Positions 1 through 11,671 of a stretch of DNA of 64,000 nucleotides are shown piece by piece. A program made the position numbers and the translations under genes. Under the pieces are notes generated by a model. That model did no database searches. It saw nothing but the letters and a program-made list of their open reading frames with translations, and was not told the DNA's origin. Origin of the DNA: Gonatopus flavifemur (Eukaryota > Arthropoda > Insecta > Hymenoptera > Dryinidae); the NCBI GenBank assembly GCA_018340375.1, contig JAFFJZ010000009.1, forward strand, positions 11,424,501-11,488,500. The letters are read 5' to 3'. The number at the start of each line of letters is the position of its first letter. Position 1 is the stretch's first letter.

Positions 1-485
1 CTTATATATTGAATGGTCTAAATGAGTTGTACGAGAAGTAAAAAGAGACACGAGGACTTCATTTAGCTCTTGTAGTGTTCAAAAAAAAAAGAGAAGGAGA
101 ATAGGGCTTCTTCTAAAAATGTTTTTGTGTAACAGTGATATTCATATTTGGAAAACTATTATATCTGGGAAGCTGAAAAGGGGAAGAAAACATAGTATTT
201 TTCTTCCTAGAAATGACTCTGAGGGTCACTCAGTAATGATTCCTAGAAAATTTCATAGAGTTCATTCAGAACTTCTTATTTCATGAACATTGATCGAAAC
301 CAATGTTCATAAACTTGCTGAAATAAGGGGATTAGGGAGGGATTTTGAGAAATTTCAGGTTGCAACTGGTTTCTTCTATAGTTTTGATTAGAAGATGTCT
401 ATTTAGAAATATCCAGATTGCTTATCATCACTAATTTCTCAGACAGGAAAAATAGGAAAGAAGAAGAATTAGGTATGAAGGGGTT
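1..485. other. No gene seen
   Basis: AT-rich sequence with a run of A and no ORF of interest. It lies downstream of the minus-strand gene that ends at 486 and would hold its 3' untranslated region. I see no clear repeat here. Confidence 0.4.
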
Positions 486-970
486 TTAATTGTCAGGGTT
501 GGCTCTAAGTCTTTTGCAGGGGGAGCAATGTTGTTTATCGCCATACAAGAATTCACAAGGAGCACGTTGATTTCCTTGTGGAATTTGTGGTGGTAAAAGT
601 ACACCACGAATTCGAATGGATTCTTGTAGAACGAGTAAATTTTCTAACTCCAGAGTCTTTCTTTCTCTAAACTTCTCTTGTTTTTTGAGACTTTTCAAAT
701 AATTGTTGAGCAATCTGCCCTTCAATTCTAGAGTCTCTGTCCTGATCCTCTGATGTTTCTCCTTTAATCTTCTTCTTGCAGAAGATATTGCAGTTTCAAG
801 ATGCAATATTTTCCGTTGTATATCGTATTCCACTAAAAAAAAACGAATAGAAAAAGAGAATGAAAATAAGTTACAAAGAGGAAAATCGCTGATTGAAAAT
901 TTTACTTTAAGAAGAAAACTGACTCTGAGGAAAACAAGAAATCAAGGGAACAAAAACGTTTTCACTCACT
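486..970 (-). CDS. Small coiled-coil protein, two exons, start codon split by an intron
   Basis: The main exon (832 down to 486) encodes 115 residues ending in a stop. Directly upstream on the minus strand is a run of T followed by AG, a strong splice acceptor at 834-833. A donor GTGAGT lies at 969-964. Joining base 970 (A) to 832-831 (TG) creates an ATG in a good context (AAAATGG), so the start codon exists only after splicing of a 137-base intron. The first 75 residues or so are rich in K, R, E, L and Q with heptad-like spacing, suggesting a coiled coil. The C-terminal 40 residues are proline-rich, then carry a CX2C pair near the end. I do not recognise the family. It does not resemble a transposon protein. 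It could also be the last exon of a longer gene or a chance ORF. Confidence 0.4.
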
Positions 971-1809
971 TTTGTGAACGTTTGTGTTATTGTTATATTA
1001 TTAAAACTGAATTTGTAAGATGCTTTACTAGCGTCCAATAATGAGTATAGTACTCACTATTCTAGAGTGACTAGTAAGCTGTGACGTTATTTTTCACTGA
1101 ATCATTGAATTGTATTTTAATACACGCAGTTGGAATGTATTTGAGAGCTTCAAAATTTTTGACTGAATGTTTCGGAGCGACGAGAATAAGTGAAGCTTGC
1201 TCTCTGAGGATTTTAGTCTTCACCTCGGTTTTGCTGAAAGTGGGGTCAAATTTTGTTGGTGGTGGTCAAAGGTTGGGTTGGGGTTCATGTAGGATTCAGA
1301 GAATGGCTAGTAAGATTTACATGAGGAGGGCTTTGTTTCTAATTCAAATAGGATTCGTAAAGGAGTAGTGAAAGGGGTTGTACTTAGGGAAAAGTCTCAA
1401 TTTTCTTTCAGATTAGAATCGACCCACTCCTCCCTCTATTCATCTATTTGTATCTTTATCTCAGTAGATTTTCTCTCTTCTCACTTTCGTACTCACAAAT
1501 TCTATATAATTTTGTTTTATTGTACATTTTTCAATACATATTTGATATATGAAAATATATGAGATTACATGAAAAAGAGAGTTGTGACATGTATGTAACA
1601 TATATGCAACATTTTATATAAAAAAAAAAATGATCGATTTTAATGACTATATCTATGTGTTAAAAATGTCAACTTATCAAGATCTTTTAACGTAGATTTC
1701 GCATAGAAGAGAAAAAATTCAGTTAAAGTTCAGAGAAAAGAAAAATATAGTGAAAGTTAATAAATTGTTTATAACAAATGTGTAACATTTTAATAACTTC
1801 GACTTGTTA
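971..1809. other. No supported gene
   Basis: Two open frames exist here (1081-1368 and 1368-1562, plus). They start at non-ATG codons, have no recognisable domain and lack splice context, so I do not call them. The stretch is AT-rich, with an A run near 1620. Confidence 0.4.
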
Positions 1810-1932
1810 GGGAACGTACCCATACTACGTGACCTTTTTATTTGTCTCGTTCCTTGTTGCACCAACTTCAGGCATAATGAGTAAGATAGAGAAGGAAGTA
1901 AGAAAAAGGTCACGTGGTATGGGTACGATCCC
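1810..1932. mobile_element. 123-bp TIR element (MITE), TTA target duplication
   Basis: Both ends carry inverted arms of about 30 bp beginning GGGA and containing CGTACCCATAC and ACGTGACC, differing at three or so positions. TTA flanks the element on both sides (1807-1809 and 1933-1935). A TWA 3-bp duplication with a GGG terminus is typical of PIF/Harbinger non-autonomous elements, so that superfamily is my inference. The interior codes for nothing. Confidence 0.65.
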
Positions 1933-3082
1933 TTAGGAGAAAATGGCATATTTATAGTGACCATGGTTATTAAGGGTGTTTCATGAGTTTCTACAAATCG
2001 AATTTGTTCGTAAATGTTCATATTGGAAAATTTGTTAGTATATGTAACAAAATTGATCAGTTGGCAATTTATAACATGGTTATAAATCTTAATGAATTTT
2101 AGGGTCTTTGCTATAAGAGTTGTTAATATTGGTCACGGATAATAGTTGTTAGAGTTGTTATTAGTTGATTGAATTTGTTTATGATTGTTTATAACAATTG
2201 GCAATTTTGTCAATTACGTACATTTATGGATTTGAGAACGTGATTAGGTGTTATAGTGTTTGAAAATTCACAAGTCATTTGGGCTTGAATTCTCATTTGT
2301 TTATAAAATTTATAAACAATTATTTGTTTATAACAATGATTGGTTATCGGGGTGAATTCGGGGCTAATTGGGGCAAACGTTGCGAGGGAAATTTAAGGGT
2401 AGGTGGTTTAAGCGTTCAGGTTCACTTTAGTTATTTATAATTTGTTTATTTATAATCATTTATGTAGAAAGAAAATTAGAGATCTTCCGTTTAAAATAAA
2501 AAATTGTTAGGGGAGATGAAGTTCCAGAACTCCATCGTTTGAATAAAACTTCGTGGCGAAAAAAAATTAATGAATTATGTATTAATTATTTATTTATAAA
2601 TTCCGAAAATATATCATGGGATTTAAGAAATGTTTTTTCTTTGTTCATGAAACGATGGTTTAATTTATTCGGGAATTGATTAATATTAAGATATGGTTGT
2701 TCCCCTGAGAGAAAAAATTCATCGTGGTCTATGGTTTTTTTCGAAGAATTTCCTTCAAGATCTTTTTCGATAGTTTTACTGTTCTTTCCGTTAGTTTTAG
2801 CCTGTGTATTATAGTTCATTACAGGGGACTTCTCTTAGGATTTCAATTCTATGGCTCCAAATATTTACTTTGGAGAGTTTCAGCCTTGAACTCTTCCATT
2901 GCAAGTATCTGCCACCGTTGGGAGGCGTTCGGGATATTTCGGAAAGAATCGGTAGTGTTCGTACATTCGATTCTTCCTTACTTTTGTACGTATGGACATT
3001 TTAAGGGGAAACGTGAGGTTCCTATTTGAGTGCTTACCACAAGTGCAAGGGTGCACTTATGTTTGCAGGGGTTCAGGGGCGA

Positions 3083-3119
3083 GAGAAAAGAAAAGAAAAG
3101 AAAAGGAAAGAAGAGAAGG
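3083..3119. repeat. (GAAAA)n-type microsatellite
   Basis: Purine-only tract of GAAAA and GGAAA units, imperfect. Confidence 0.7.
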
Positions 3120-3245
3120 AACGAAGAGTAAATTTGGCAAAATTTACGTCCTCGTTACATTATTCCACTTTTGCTGCGACTTACTTTCGCCCCAAAAGAA
3201 AAGAATGTTTGAAGCTATTAGTTGCTTAAGGAGAGGTTATTCGTA

Positions 3246-3276
3246 TGACGATGACGATGATGATCACGAGGACGAC
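3246..3276. repeat. (GAY)n trinucleotide microsatellite
   Basis: Repeated GAC/GAT units. In one frame it reads as a run of Asp, but the surrounding ORF has no support. Confidence 0.65.
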
Positions 3277-4460
3277 AATATAGGGTTGGTTTTTAATTAG
3301 CGGCCTGTGATCTGCCAAGCATTTTTGGATTACCTTCACCCTCCTTCTATCCCACCCTTAACCTCTCTCAATCTTACAGTTTTGTGCCATTTTCTCTCGA
3401 CTTTTCATCTTATCCCCCTCATATCTCACTCTCAACTCCGATAACAACGATTTGGTGATGTGGAATTTGCGTTCTCATTCACGCTGTTCGATGAATGATT
3501 TCATATAAATTGAAATTTCCTACTCCTCGGTAATTGTCTTCTCAATTATTGATCAACAATGTCGAGGTAGAGTCACGAAAAATTACTCGAGATTTTTTTT
3601 CCGTTCTTTGTTCGTAACAAGGTAATAGGGAGGGAGGAAAAGGATGGGAGAAGCTCAATGCTCATCGTCTGTGAATAAGTTGTTAAGAAAGTTCCATGAG
3701 CTTAACGGAGACTGATCAAAGTGAACGAAATACGTCATCCATAATGAGAAGTACACCTTTGGTGTATTTCAAGAAATAGGTGGGACTTTGAATACAGTCT
3801 ATGTCTATATTTTAATCACAAGTGAGAGTTTATGATCACTTTTGTATGCGCTCTATTTCAAGTAGGTTTGCGAATGATAAACATTGATGAAAATACGATC
3901 TAACGCATTTCTTCTTCTGCTTTTTTCATGTTTACTAGAGCTAAATTCATTCATAGAACATTTTCGACAGGTAAAATTCTTCATATTATTTACTAATATC
4001 TTCCTTGAGTTTCATACATTCTTCCTTTGTTATTCTTCTCCAATGATTTGGGGAAAATGGATTCTACGTGAGTATCAATCGCGATACCAAAAATTACTCA
4101 ACTATTTTCGAATCAATGAGATTTATTAAAACTCGTTCATTGAATTATTCATAACGAAGTGATGTTTTTCCTCAGAGAGTCGTCTCTTCATCATCTTGGC
4201 ATGATTGCAGTATCTCAAATCAATTAATTTTATATTTGATGATAAGGTATCAATGATCGAAGTTTGGAAACAAAACAGAAATGACATATAACTGCGTTAA
4301 GAGCGTTGTAACCATGTTTACAATGAAATAAAACAATAAATCAAATAATTTGCGCGATATTTCATCAATCGAATATTTCCCCTCAGTGTTTCTCTACATA
4401 AAAAAAACTCTGCCAATTGGCACATAACTTCCTCTTTTGTGTCAAATAATGCAGGTCGTA

Positions 4461-5193
4461 AGGAAATATTTTCCACAGTTTTCAACCGATTCGGATGTAA
4501 CTAATATGGGACCACTATTGGGTACCCAATAGATGTCATAACTAAGAACATGGTATGAGTTTCGTTGCAATCGAATAATAAGAAACGGAGACACAAAATA
4601 CACGTGGTCACAAAACTCACACTTTTTCACAACATTTTCCCCCGTCCCTCTCGTTATTCTGTAAAAATTAGGTTGAAACTTGAATTTGACCACTATCAAC
4701 ACTACATATGACTGTGGTAGAGAACAAGAACGGAAGATATCTGCATAATAAGAGGATTTACAAAATTTTCTAATTCTGTTTCGAATCTAAGTGCTAACCT
4801 TTTTTCCCCCTCGTTTCCAATTCGCCTGAAATTTATGTCGTACAACTAACATCGAGTTAATCGAAAACGCTTGAAGTTTCATGGCATTCGGACCATACGA
4901 ACATGGGGAAGGCATGCTATTAAAATATTAGCAAATGATGCGGATTGCAAAAACAAAAATTTCCACAATTTTCAACCGATTCGGATTTAATCAATACGGG
5001 ACCACTATTGGGTCATAACCAAGAACATGATATGAGTTTCGTTGCAATCAAATAATAGGGAACGGAAATACGCGCGGTCGCAAAAATCACCTCTTTTTTA
5101 TAAAATTTTCCTCGTCTCTCCAGTCATTCAGATGTAAGGATCAGGTTGAAACTTATATAGGACCACTATCAACACTACATATAACTATGGTAA
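4461..5193. repeat. Directly duplicated non-coding repeat, two units of about 240 bp
   Basis: Unit 1 (about 4461-4700) and unit 2 (about 4955-5193) share ordered blocks, including CAACCGATTCGGAT, GGACCACTATTGGGT, GAGTTTCGTTGCAATC, AGGTTGAAACTT and GACCACTATCAACACTACAT. The offset is about 495 bp and identity about 80 percent. Further related text continues to about 5270 (a CATACAGACAGGAAGACA stretch). No coding potential is evident. It looks like part of a dispersed repeat family or an old tandem duplication. Confidence 0.65.
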
Positions 5194-6050
5194 AAATTTC
5201 ATGAAAATCGGATAATAGGATCGGAAGATATGGGCGGTCGCAAGAAACTTCACATACAGACAGGAAGACACAAAACCAAAAATTTTCCCCGAGTTTCGAG
5301 GAACAGTTTGGTCTGAAAGACTTTGAGTTTGGGGACAGAAAAATTTTCGGCTCCTCGAAACGATCACAAAGCTTCCCTCTAACGAGGAAGCAATATAGAT
5401 GAACCACATCATAGCGGTATTACAATTTACACCCGGTATATGTGATATTATCCAACCACTTTGTCGTCAGTTTATATCATCCATGAATTACTTACCAGTA
5501 CCATTTATCATTCATTCCTACGATATCAGATGATTGAAAGACAACGGATTGCTGTATTCGTTATATGATTCATATCGTTTGGATATGCAGTCGGAGTGCA
5601 TTTGTTGGTTTGCTAATAGGTACAATAGTCCGTACATGAAGTTCACGAGTCACGTGTCGGAAGGAGATGCGCGGTGTTTTTGAGATACCAGTCTGTGAAC
5701 AAACAGAATATTTATCATTGTATCTTTTATTTCATCGAATCCACTACGTTCAACCGACGATACATTCCGTTATTATCTCCTGAGAGAAATGATAATGAGA
5801 AGAAAACAATAGAAGCGTTAGTTGCGATTTTCCCAATAATATGATTGCGGATCAATTCAAGATTCTATATTATTCCAGTTGATTCCATTTGAAAAATGGA
5901 TTTTTTCAGATGATTAATTTGTACTCCCATGTTCCTTATATATAAGGAACGGGAAAAAATTGTAGAGAAGTCGAAAATCCATAATGCAGGAAGGGGTGTT
6001 TCGCTTTTGCCACACGCATCAGAACGTTGAGGAAATGCGATTCTCAAAAA
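5194..6050. other. No supported gene
   Basis: Tail of the duplicated repeat to about 5420, then AT-rich sequence without a convincing ORF or repeat up to the GT-rich microsatellite. Confidence 0.4.
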
Positions 6051-6116
6051 TGTGTGCATGCGTGTGTATGCGCGTGTGTGTGTGTGTGTGTTCGTGCGTG
6101 CGTGCGCGTGCACGCA
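6051..6116. repeat. GT/GC-alternating microsatellite
   Basis: Alternating purine-pyrimidine tract (TG, CG and CA steps) of about 65 bp. Such sequence can adopt Z-DNA. The ORFs reading His-Thr or Ala-Arg repeats across it are artefacts of the tract. Confidence 0.75.
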
Positions 6117-6252
6117 CCTCTATATAATAGAGATCAGTAGGCTGGAGGTTTGTGCTAGCGACTGTCGTGTGCGACGCCAATAGAAGGAAGTAGATAGGAA
6201 ATGCTTCCCATTCAGATCTCTCTATTTTCATAATGATGTCGCGCGCGACAAT

Positions 6253-6307
6253 AGAGCCTTCCGAAGTAGCTAATCATCTAGTCTGATCAGCTACTTCGGA
6301 AGGCTCC
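6253..6307. mobile_element. 55-bp palindromic MITE, 3-bp AAT duplication
   Basis: Near-perfect hairpin: arms of about 23 bp containing GCCTTCCGAAGTAGCT face each other across an 8-bp loop. AAT occurs on both sides (6250-6252 and 6308-6310). A second member of the same family lies at 21109-21209, also with a 3-bp duplication (ATT). Confidence 0.65.
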
Positions 6308-6315
6308 AATCACTA

Positions 6316-6588
6316 CCCAGACAGCAAAAATGATCTGTTTGAATTTTTGAAAGCTTCTCAAAGAATTCTTGAAACAGTTCCCGTTATGGCAGTGAAAATG
6401 AATTCAATATGACTTCAAAATTAATCCTTGCTGAACGCCTGAATAATTCTTTATGAACCCCCAATATGAATTCCTTCTGAACACTGAGTTGTTCATTAAC
6501 AATTCAGTTTGAATTCAGAGTATTCATAATGAATTCATGTTTACTGTCATAACGGGAGCTCTTCGCGGGGAATTTTGTGCTGTATGGG
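6316..6588. mobile_element. CCCA-family TIR element, copy A (273 bp)
   Basis: Left end CCCAGACAGCAAAA and right end TTTTGTGCTGTATGGG are inverted copies. Flanks are TA and TC, the only copy in the window with an imperfect 2-bp repeat. An inner inverted pair CCCGTTATGGCAGT / ACTGTCATAACGGG brackets a core with repeated GAATTC words. Non-coding. Related copies are at 12850, 20787, 27821, 28694, 30985, 36227, 36691, 38816, 39576 and 58487. Confidence 0.7.
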
Positions 6589-6682
6589 TCTCCTGACACC
6601 GCAAATTACATCTCTATCCTTCTCCACGCTCGGTCCTCTCATTCGCATTTATCCTAATTTCTATTATGTGCATCTTTATAAC

Positions 6683-6685
6683 TCA

Positions 6686-6716
<31 letters not shown>

Positions 6717-6719
6717 TCC

Positions 6720-6750
<31 letters not shown>

Positions 6751-6751
6751 G
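6683..6751. repeat. (CT)n microsatellite
   Basis: About 69 bp of CT dinucleotides with a few interruptions. Confidence 0.85.
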
Positions 6752-7849
6752 CATTCCACACACATACAGATTATTGAATATTGCTTATTCGATTATTTAT
6801 GAGTTTTTTCATTATAATGTTTAGTGATTTGATAACCAATATATAAACAGTTCTATTGGAAATTATATATACTGGGGTGTATCGCGTCATTTCGATTTTT
6901 ACTCAAATTAATCTCACATATAACCTAACATTGAAGTCAACATAACCAACACTGTGAAAAATATCTCCTGTGAATTACCCACATTAAAATTCGAAATCAC
7001 CGTTTCTTGTGAATGCATTGCGCTCAACGTAGGGGGAATGATTTTCTTATCGTAAAAACCCAACACTCAGTGTTGTGATCCCAGCTAAGTAAAGCTGACA
7101 AATAACTGGTCAATTATTACCCAATACGATTGGACAATATTCGTCCATCTTTGTGTCCGCATTGGCGACGAATAATTGGAGTGCCGGGAAGAATAACTCG
7201 CTTAGCGCTCGGAACGCATCACAAATTTGATCCAAACGGTCCCGTCGGAGGTCGAAAAAAAATCGGAATTTTGAAAATCAAAAAATACTAGGTCATAGAG
7301 CTTGTGAAAACAAGGTCAGTGTCCCATCACCATTTTTTTATAGGATGAATAGTTTCCGAGAAAAAAAATAAAAACTACACATTTTTTCATACCAAAAATC
7401 AATGTTTTCCAACATTAAACTCGTTGGATCTCACTCATTTTTCGGCGAATCGGGATAAAACTTATAGATTCTGATTTTTGAGACTTCACCGAAGACGACA
7501 ACGTCGAAAAAATTTGTAAAAATTATTAATGGATTGATTAATTCTTTATTCGAAGTGAAAATCACGTGTTTTATGCTTTGCATTAAAAAAGTGTCGAGGG
7601 AAGTATGAGCTACAAAAAACCTCCAGCGACAAAGTGGTTCGCTAAGGTATGGACAAACTTTTTTGAAAGTTCCAGATCGTTTGGATCATTAGTTCGCAAA
7701 ATACAGGGATTCATTTATTAGCGCACAACGGAAATCTATCACAATTATGCGTCTTTTACCAGGTGACTATCAGGGTCCGTAGGAAAGATTGTATTCACTC
7801 ACTTCTTCAACTTGAGATGTTATTTTGGGTCGGAGAATTCGAATATCCA
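6752..7849. other. No gene; possible dispersed repeat near 7015-7190
   Basis: AT-rich non-coding sequence. The block 7015-7190 shares words (GCTCAACGTAGG, and GTCCGCAT..GCGAC..AATTGG) with 36530-36650 and 36920-37050, pointing to an old dispersed repeat. It runs into the 3' end of the minus-strand retrotransposon. Confidence 0.4.
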
Positions 7850-10075
7850 ACTATTTTCACGAGATTTCATTTCCTTTATCCATGTTTTTGTCATAAAATA
7901 AATAGCATTTTCACCTCTGAAAAATCTCATCACATGGCATTTAGTGAGATTTAATGACATATTAGATAGCACACACCAAGATTGTAATCGATCCAAATCA
8001 GATTGCAGATTTTGAGCATCTCTGTAAGTTCTTATAATCATAAACAGTTTCAGGTCATCAGCAAAAAGAAGATATTTGCAGTACTTGAAAATCATAGAGA
8101 TATCATAAATGAAAATAATAAATAATAAAGGACCCAGATGTAAGCCTTGCGGTACACCTGAGGATACAAAAAATGAATCAGAAAAATATTGAGAGACACG
8201 AACTGATTGCGTACGATTCAGAATATAACTCTGTAACCACGACAAAAAATTGCTGCGGATACCTAAATTACTTAATTTACTTAACAATATATTATGATCA
8301 ACTCTGTCAGAAGCCTTTGAGAAGTCTGTATATATAGTATCCACCTGGGCATTTTGATCAAGCGCAGAGGACACGACATGAGAAAAAATAGACAAGTTAG
8401 TTACGATAGATTTTCCAGAAGTGAAGCCATGCTGGGAATCAGAAATTATATCAGTAAACAGTGGTGTTATTTTATCAGTTACTATATCTTCAAAAATTTT
8501 CGGCATGCCATTCATGATACTAATTGGTCTATAGTTTCTCACGTCAGAACGGTCCCCAGATTTGAAGATAGGAGTAATTAAGCTGGATTTCCATTGAGAA
8601 GGAAATATTCCAGAGGATAAAGAGCTGTTGAAGATCAACCACAAAGGCCGAGAAATTACGAACTTGCAAGATTTTAGAAAATTTGGAGGAATACCATCAT
8701 CACCAGCACCGGAAGAAGTTTTCAAGGACGAGATTTTATTGAACACTCCACCGACATTGATGGATAAATCGGAAAGATTGACATTGAGAGTAGATTCTGG
8801 TAAATTACGAGGAACAACGGGATAATTTTGATAAACTGATCTGAAATAAGATGCAAATAAGTTCGAAATAGCAATACCAGTATTGTCAATAGTATCGTCT
8901 GAATGCATCACCAGGGGTATACCGTTCTGATTCCGCTCACTATTAACAAAGTTCCAAAAGCTTTTGATGTTTGAAGGAATGGACCCTTGAACGTAATGAA
9001 GATGAGACAAGTAACATTGGCGAGTCAAAACTTTACATTGAGCTCGCAAGTGACTGAAGATTAAGTAATCTTCGAAGCAATTTGACTCTTTGTACCTATT
9101 GTGAGCAATTCTCTTTTGACGAATAAGTTTAATTAATTCCGAATGTAATACATACTTTGGTACGAATGAATCAATTGCATTATATGAATGAAGATACAGA
9201 GAATCAACAGCTCCAGTAACATAAAGATTACGCAATTCATCGTCCCAGTTGATAGAACCTAAATATTCACAAATTGCACTGTAATTCGCCTTATTAAAAT
9301 TATATTTGATGATTTTATTGGGGACCAGTGAAACACTTTCACGTAGGTTGAGCTTAGATACAAGAGAAGGATGAGAGTTGTCACACGCGAGAAAAGGATC
9401 CAGAGCAATATTGACATCAAGACGATCGTTATCAGAAAAAATAAGATCAAGTATGTTACCATGAGAATTTCTGAAAGTATTAAGTTGAAACAAATGAAAT
9501 TCATTGAAATATTCGAGAACATATTGCGCAGAAGTCATTTCATTGAGAGTCGAACCAGGTAACACTGAGGAAGATAATTTGGAATCAATATTGCTCCAGG
9601 AAATATGAGGTAAATTGTAATCCCCGTATAAGTATAAGGAGTTCAAGTTCTCCTTGAGGAGGATTTCGCCAACGCTTTTACAATGATCGAAGTATATTGA
9701 AGAATCCGAAGCAAGTGGGATGTAGGCAGCCCCAAACAACGACGACAAAGAACCAAAATAAACTTTGACGTGAAGGTGTTCAACTTTGGAATAAGAAGAT
9801 GAGACGACACAGCTCCGATGGGTATCCTTAACGGCGATTAAGACACCACCTACCCGTGAAAATTGACTGGTGAGTCCGTCTCTATCCATACGATAAACTG
9901 CATAGCCATGCGAACCAATTTCAGAAGATAGAATATCCTCGCGCAGTCAGGTTTCAGATAAGATAATAATATCATAACATGGATCTGATATAGCAACAGA
10001 GCGATGAAGTTGATCAAGTTTAGTTCTCAAGCCACGAACATTCTGATAATACACCAAAGGGTCGATTAAGCGTTC
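7850..10075 (-). pseudogene. Non-LTR retrotransposon ORF2 (endonuclease + reverse transcriptase), older minus-strand copy
   Basis: Read on the minus strand, this frame starts with an endonuclease domain (YYQNVRGLRTKL motif near 10040, GDYNLP near 9615) and continues to a reverse transcriptase with fingers/palm motifs: NYRPIS, DFSKASDRVDH, a GVPQG box and FADDLKLF. The second of these carries Ser where the family normally has Phe. A TGA at 9947-9949 replaces a Trp codon of the endonuclease (SET-W motif). Homology to the plus-strand copy ends near 7870, so about 600 bp of thumb and C-terminus are lost. Loss of the 3' end is unusual for this class, which is normally truncated at the 5' end. The frame is -1 relative to ORF1, as in the plus copy. 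The motif set fits the Jockey/CR1 group; I am not sure which clade. Confidence 0.85.
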
Positions 10076-10700
10076 TTTCTTTGGTGAGCAGGAACTATCT
10101 TAGGTATCCCATTGGAATAGCAGTTAGTCCTTGAAGGGTCATTCGGATTCTTCAACTCTTCACGTAAGTTCGACAGATGATTCCGTTGCTTCAAGGTACG
10201 ATCTTGCGATATTCTAATTGAACCATTGTACAACGATTTGTTACGAAGAATCTCAATGGGTATGTTCCGTGATGCAAATGTGACACAGATCGGACGAGTT
10301 TTCGAACCATCCTCCTTTTTACCGATACGACGAATCTGCACATTGTCGTAAGTATCAGGTCTGATTTTTTGAAGAAGATCAGTAACTATAACATGATCAG
10401 GAGACCCATCCCTCGAAGATTCTTCAACGTTGAACAGTAGAATGTTACATGCTCTCCGATGTCGTTCATTCAGCTCATCTATCGAATCTTCCTCATTGTA
10501 GAAACCTTGTGAAGAAGAAGGGCAGACGATTCCAAGGTGGATAATCTCGTGCATAATTCCGCCACAGTGTTGGATAAAGAATTCAATTTGATCCCAAACG
10601 CGTTGAGCTGGTTGCTGAGTTTCGAACAAGCAGAATTCCACGTTTTTACTGATTTGAAATCATCATTTGTCGAAAAGTTTCGTCTCACGGATACAGTAGC
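10066..10700 (-). pseudogene. ORF1 C-terminal part of the minus-strand non-LTR element
   Basis: Two overlapping frames (10688-10479 and 10641-10066) give one ORF1 protein after a single frameshift near 10490. It holds a Leu-rich coiled-coil segment, then a nucleic-acid-binding core with NILLFNV, RRIGKK, RPICVTFASR and QDRTLKQRN, colinear with the plus-strand ORF1 (NIIIVGI, HRIGKK, RPVCVSFPSS, QDRTVQERN). The N-terminal zinc-finger part is missing here and lies at 15690-15940. The ORF1 stop is followed after a few bases by ORF2 in the -1 frame. Confidence 0.75.
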
Positions 10701-10846
10701 CCAACATACATAGTGTCACCTACATTGCCGCTTCGTTGTGTGAAACGAAAACAATAAACAGACCATTACTCGTGTATGTGTGTTGTGTGTTACTAGTACC
10801 AGTGATTATCATCTGCTCTACGTTTTGATCTTTCCATATATTTGAA

Positions 10847-11671
10847 ATGTCACAACAAGATAAGAAAATCTATAAAGGTTGTACTCAACCTGTCTCTCAT
10901 CCTGTGAGCTGTCATACGTGTAATATTCATTCGCATCCAGGATGTGTGCACAGATGTAATCATCCGTGGAGTGTGAACAAACTAATCGATTGTTCAGATG
11001 CTTCTTCACATCAAATTGATCCATCTTTGGCAGAAGACTCGTCTCTGCTGGTGAATATAAAGGAGCTCATCCATGAAGAATTTTCGAAATTTCGTGATGA
11101 AATGGCTCGGGTTTACGAGGACAAAATAGTTTCTCTTAGTCGAACTATTCTTTCCCTCACTGCGACATTGACTGAAGTTGAGAACAAACTCGACGTTTCA
11201 AAACAAGACCGCGATTCTCGTGATCTTGAAACGATTATTCATGAAGTCAACGAGCGACAGGAGCGATCTCGCAATATTATTATTGTTGGTATTGATGAGA
11301 CGCCGGGCAATCAACAGCAAAATGATGCAGCGGAGGTGAAATCACTACTCCGAAATATGAATCCTTCCGTTCATGATAATATTAGGTCGCATAGAATCGG
11401 TAAAAAGGTTGCGAACAAACACAGACCTGTTTGTGTTTCTTTTCCATCATCTCAGGATGTTATAAATATCTTGAAACGTAAATCTAAACACAATGGACCG
11501 TTTGAGGTTTATCAAGATCGAACTGTTCAAGAAAGAAATTATTCAACCACGTTACGTGCGGAACTCAAGAATCTGATCGATGGTGGTGATACCAACAGAA
11601 CAATCAAGTATATAAGTGGATTGCCAACGATTGTTGACACGCGTACTGTGCCCCAGAAAAAAAACCTATAA
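10847..11671 (+). CDS. Non-LTR retrotransposon ORF1 protein, 274 aa, zinc-finger + coiled coil + RRM-like
   Basis: Intact frame starting ATG at 10847. Residues 8-45 hold a Cys/His cluster (CTQ..C..C..H..C..RC..HPW) resembling a PHD-like finger seen in ORF1 of some CR1-type elements. Residues about 60-130 are a coiled coil. Residues about 135-240 hold an RNA-binding core of the kind found in many ORF1 proteins (NIIIVGID, HRIGKK, RPVCVSFPS, YQDRTVQERNY). The role is expected to be RNA binding and particle formation with its own transcript. It ends three codons after an A-AAA-AAC heptamer, and ORF2 continues in the -1 frame. No stop or frameshift is present, unlike ORF2 of the same copy. Confidence 0.8.
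   Translation: MSQQDKKIYKGCTQPVSHPVSCHTCNIHSHPGCVHRCNHPWSVNKLIDCSDASSHQIDPSLAEDSSLLVNIKELIHEEFSKFRDEMARVYEDKIVSLSRTILSLTATLTEVENKLDVSKQDRDSRDLETIIHEVNERQERSRNIIIVGIDETPGNQQQNDAAEVKSLLRNMNPSVHDNIRSHRIGKKVANKHRPVCVSFPSSQDVINILKRKSKHNGPFEVYQDRTVQERNYSTTLRAELKNLIDGGDTNRTIKYISGLPTIVDTRTVPQKKNL
11659..11665 (+). promoter_or_regulatory. Candidate -1 ribosomal frameshift site, A AAA AAC
   Basis: The codons are CAG AAA AAA AAC CTA TAA. The heptamer A AAA AAC is a classical X XXY YYZ slippery sequence in the right phase. A one-base backward slip continues as CCT ATA ACT.. straight into the endonuclease frame of ORF2. Between the last upstream stop in that frame (about 11634) and the conserved YYQNVRGL block there is no ATG. 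Stimulatory downstream structure was not assessed. Confidence 0.45.

Larger units (their letters stand above)
1933..4460. other. No supported gene; microsatellites only
   Basis: AT-rich non-coding sequence. Frames at 2586-2819, 2724-3029 and 3884-4129 have no domain or splice logic that I can see. The only definable items are the AAAAG-type and GAY-type microsatellites annotated separately. Confidence 0.4.

Noticed and set aside
1081..1562. Two adjacent plus-strand ORFs
   Set aside because: Non-ATG starts, no domain, no splice signals; lengths expected by chance.
2724..3300. Overlapping plus-strand ORFs, one ending in an Asp run
   Set aside because: The Asp run comes from a GAY microsatellite and other parts from purine repeats.
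5865..6231. His/Thr- and Ala/Arg-repeat ORFs on the minus strand
   Set aside because: Translations of the GT/GC microsatellite.
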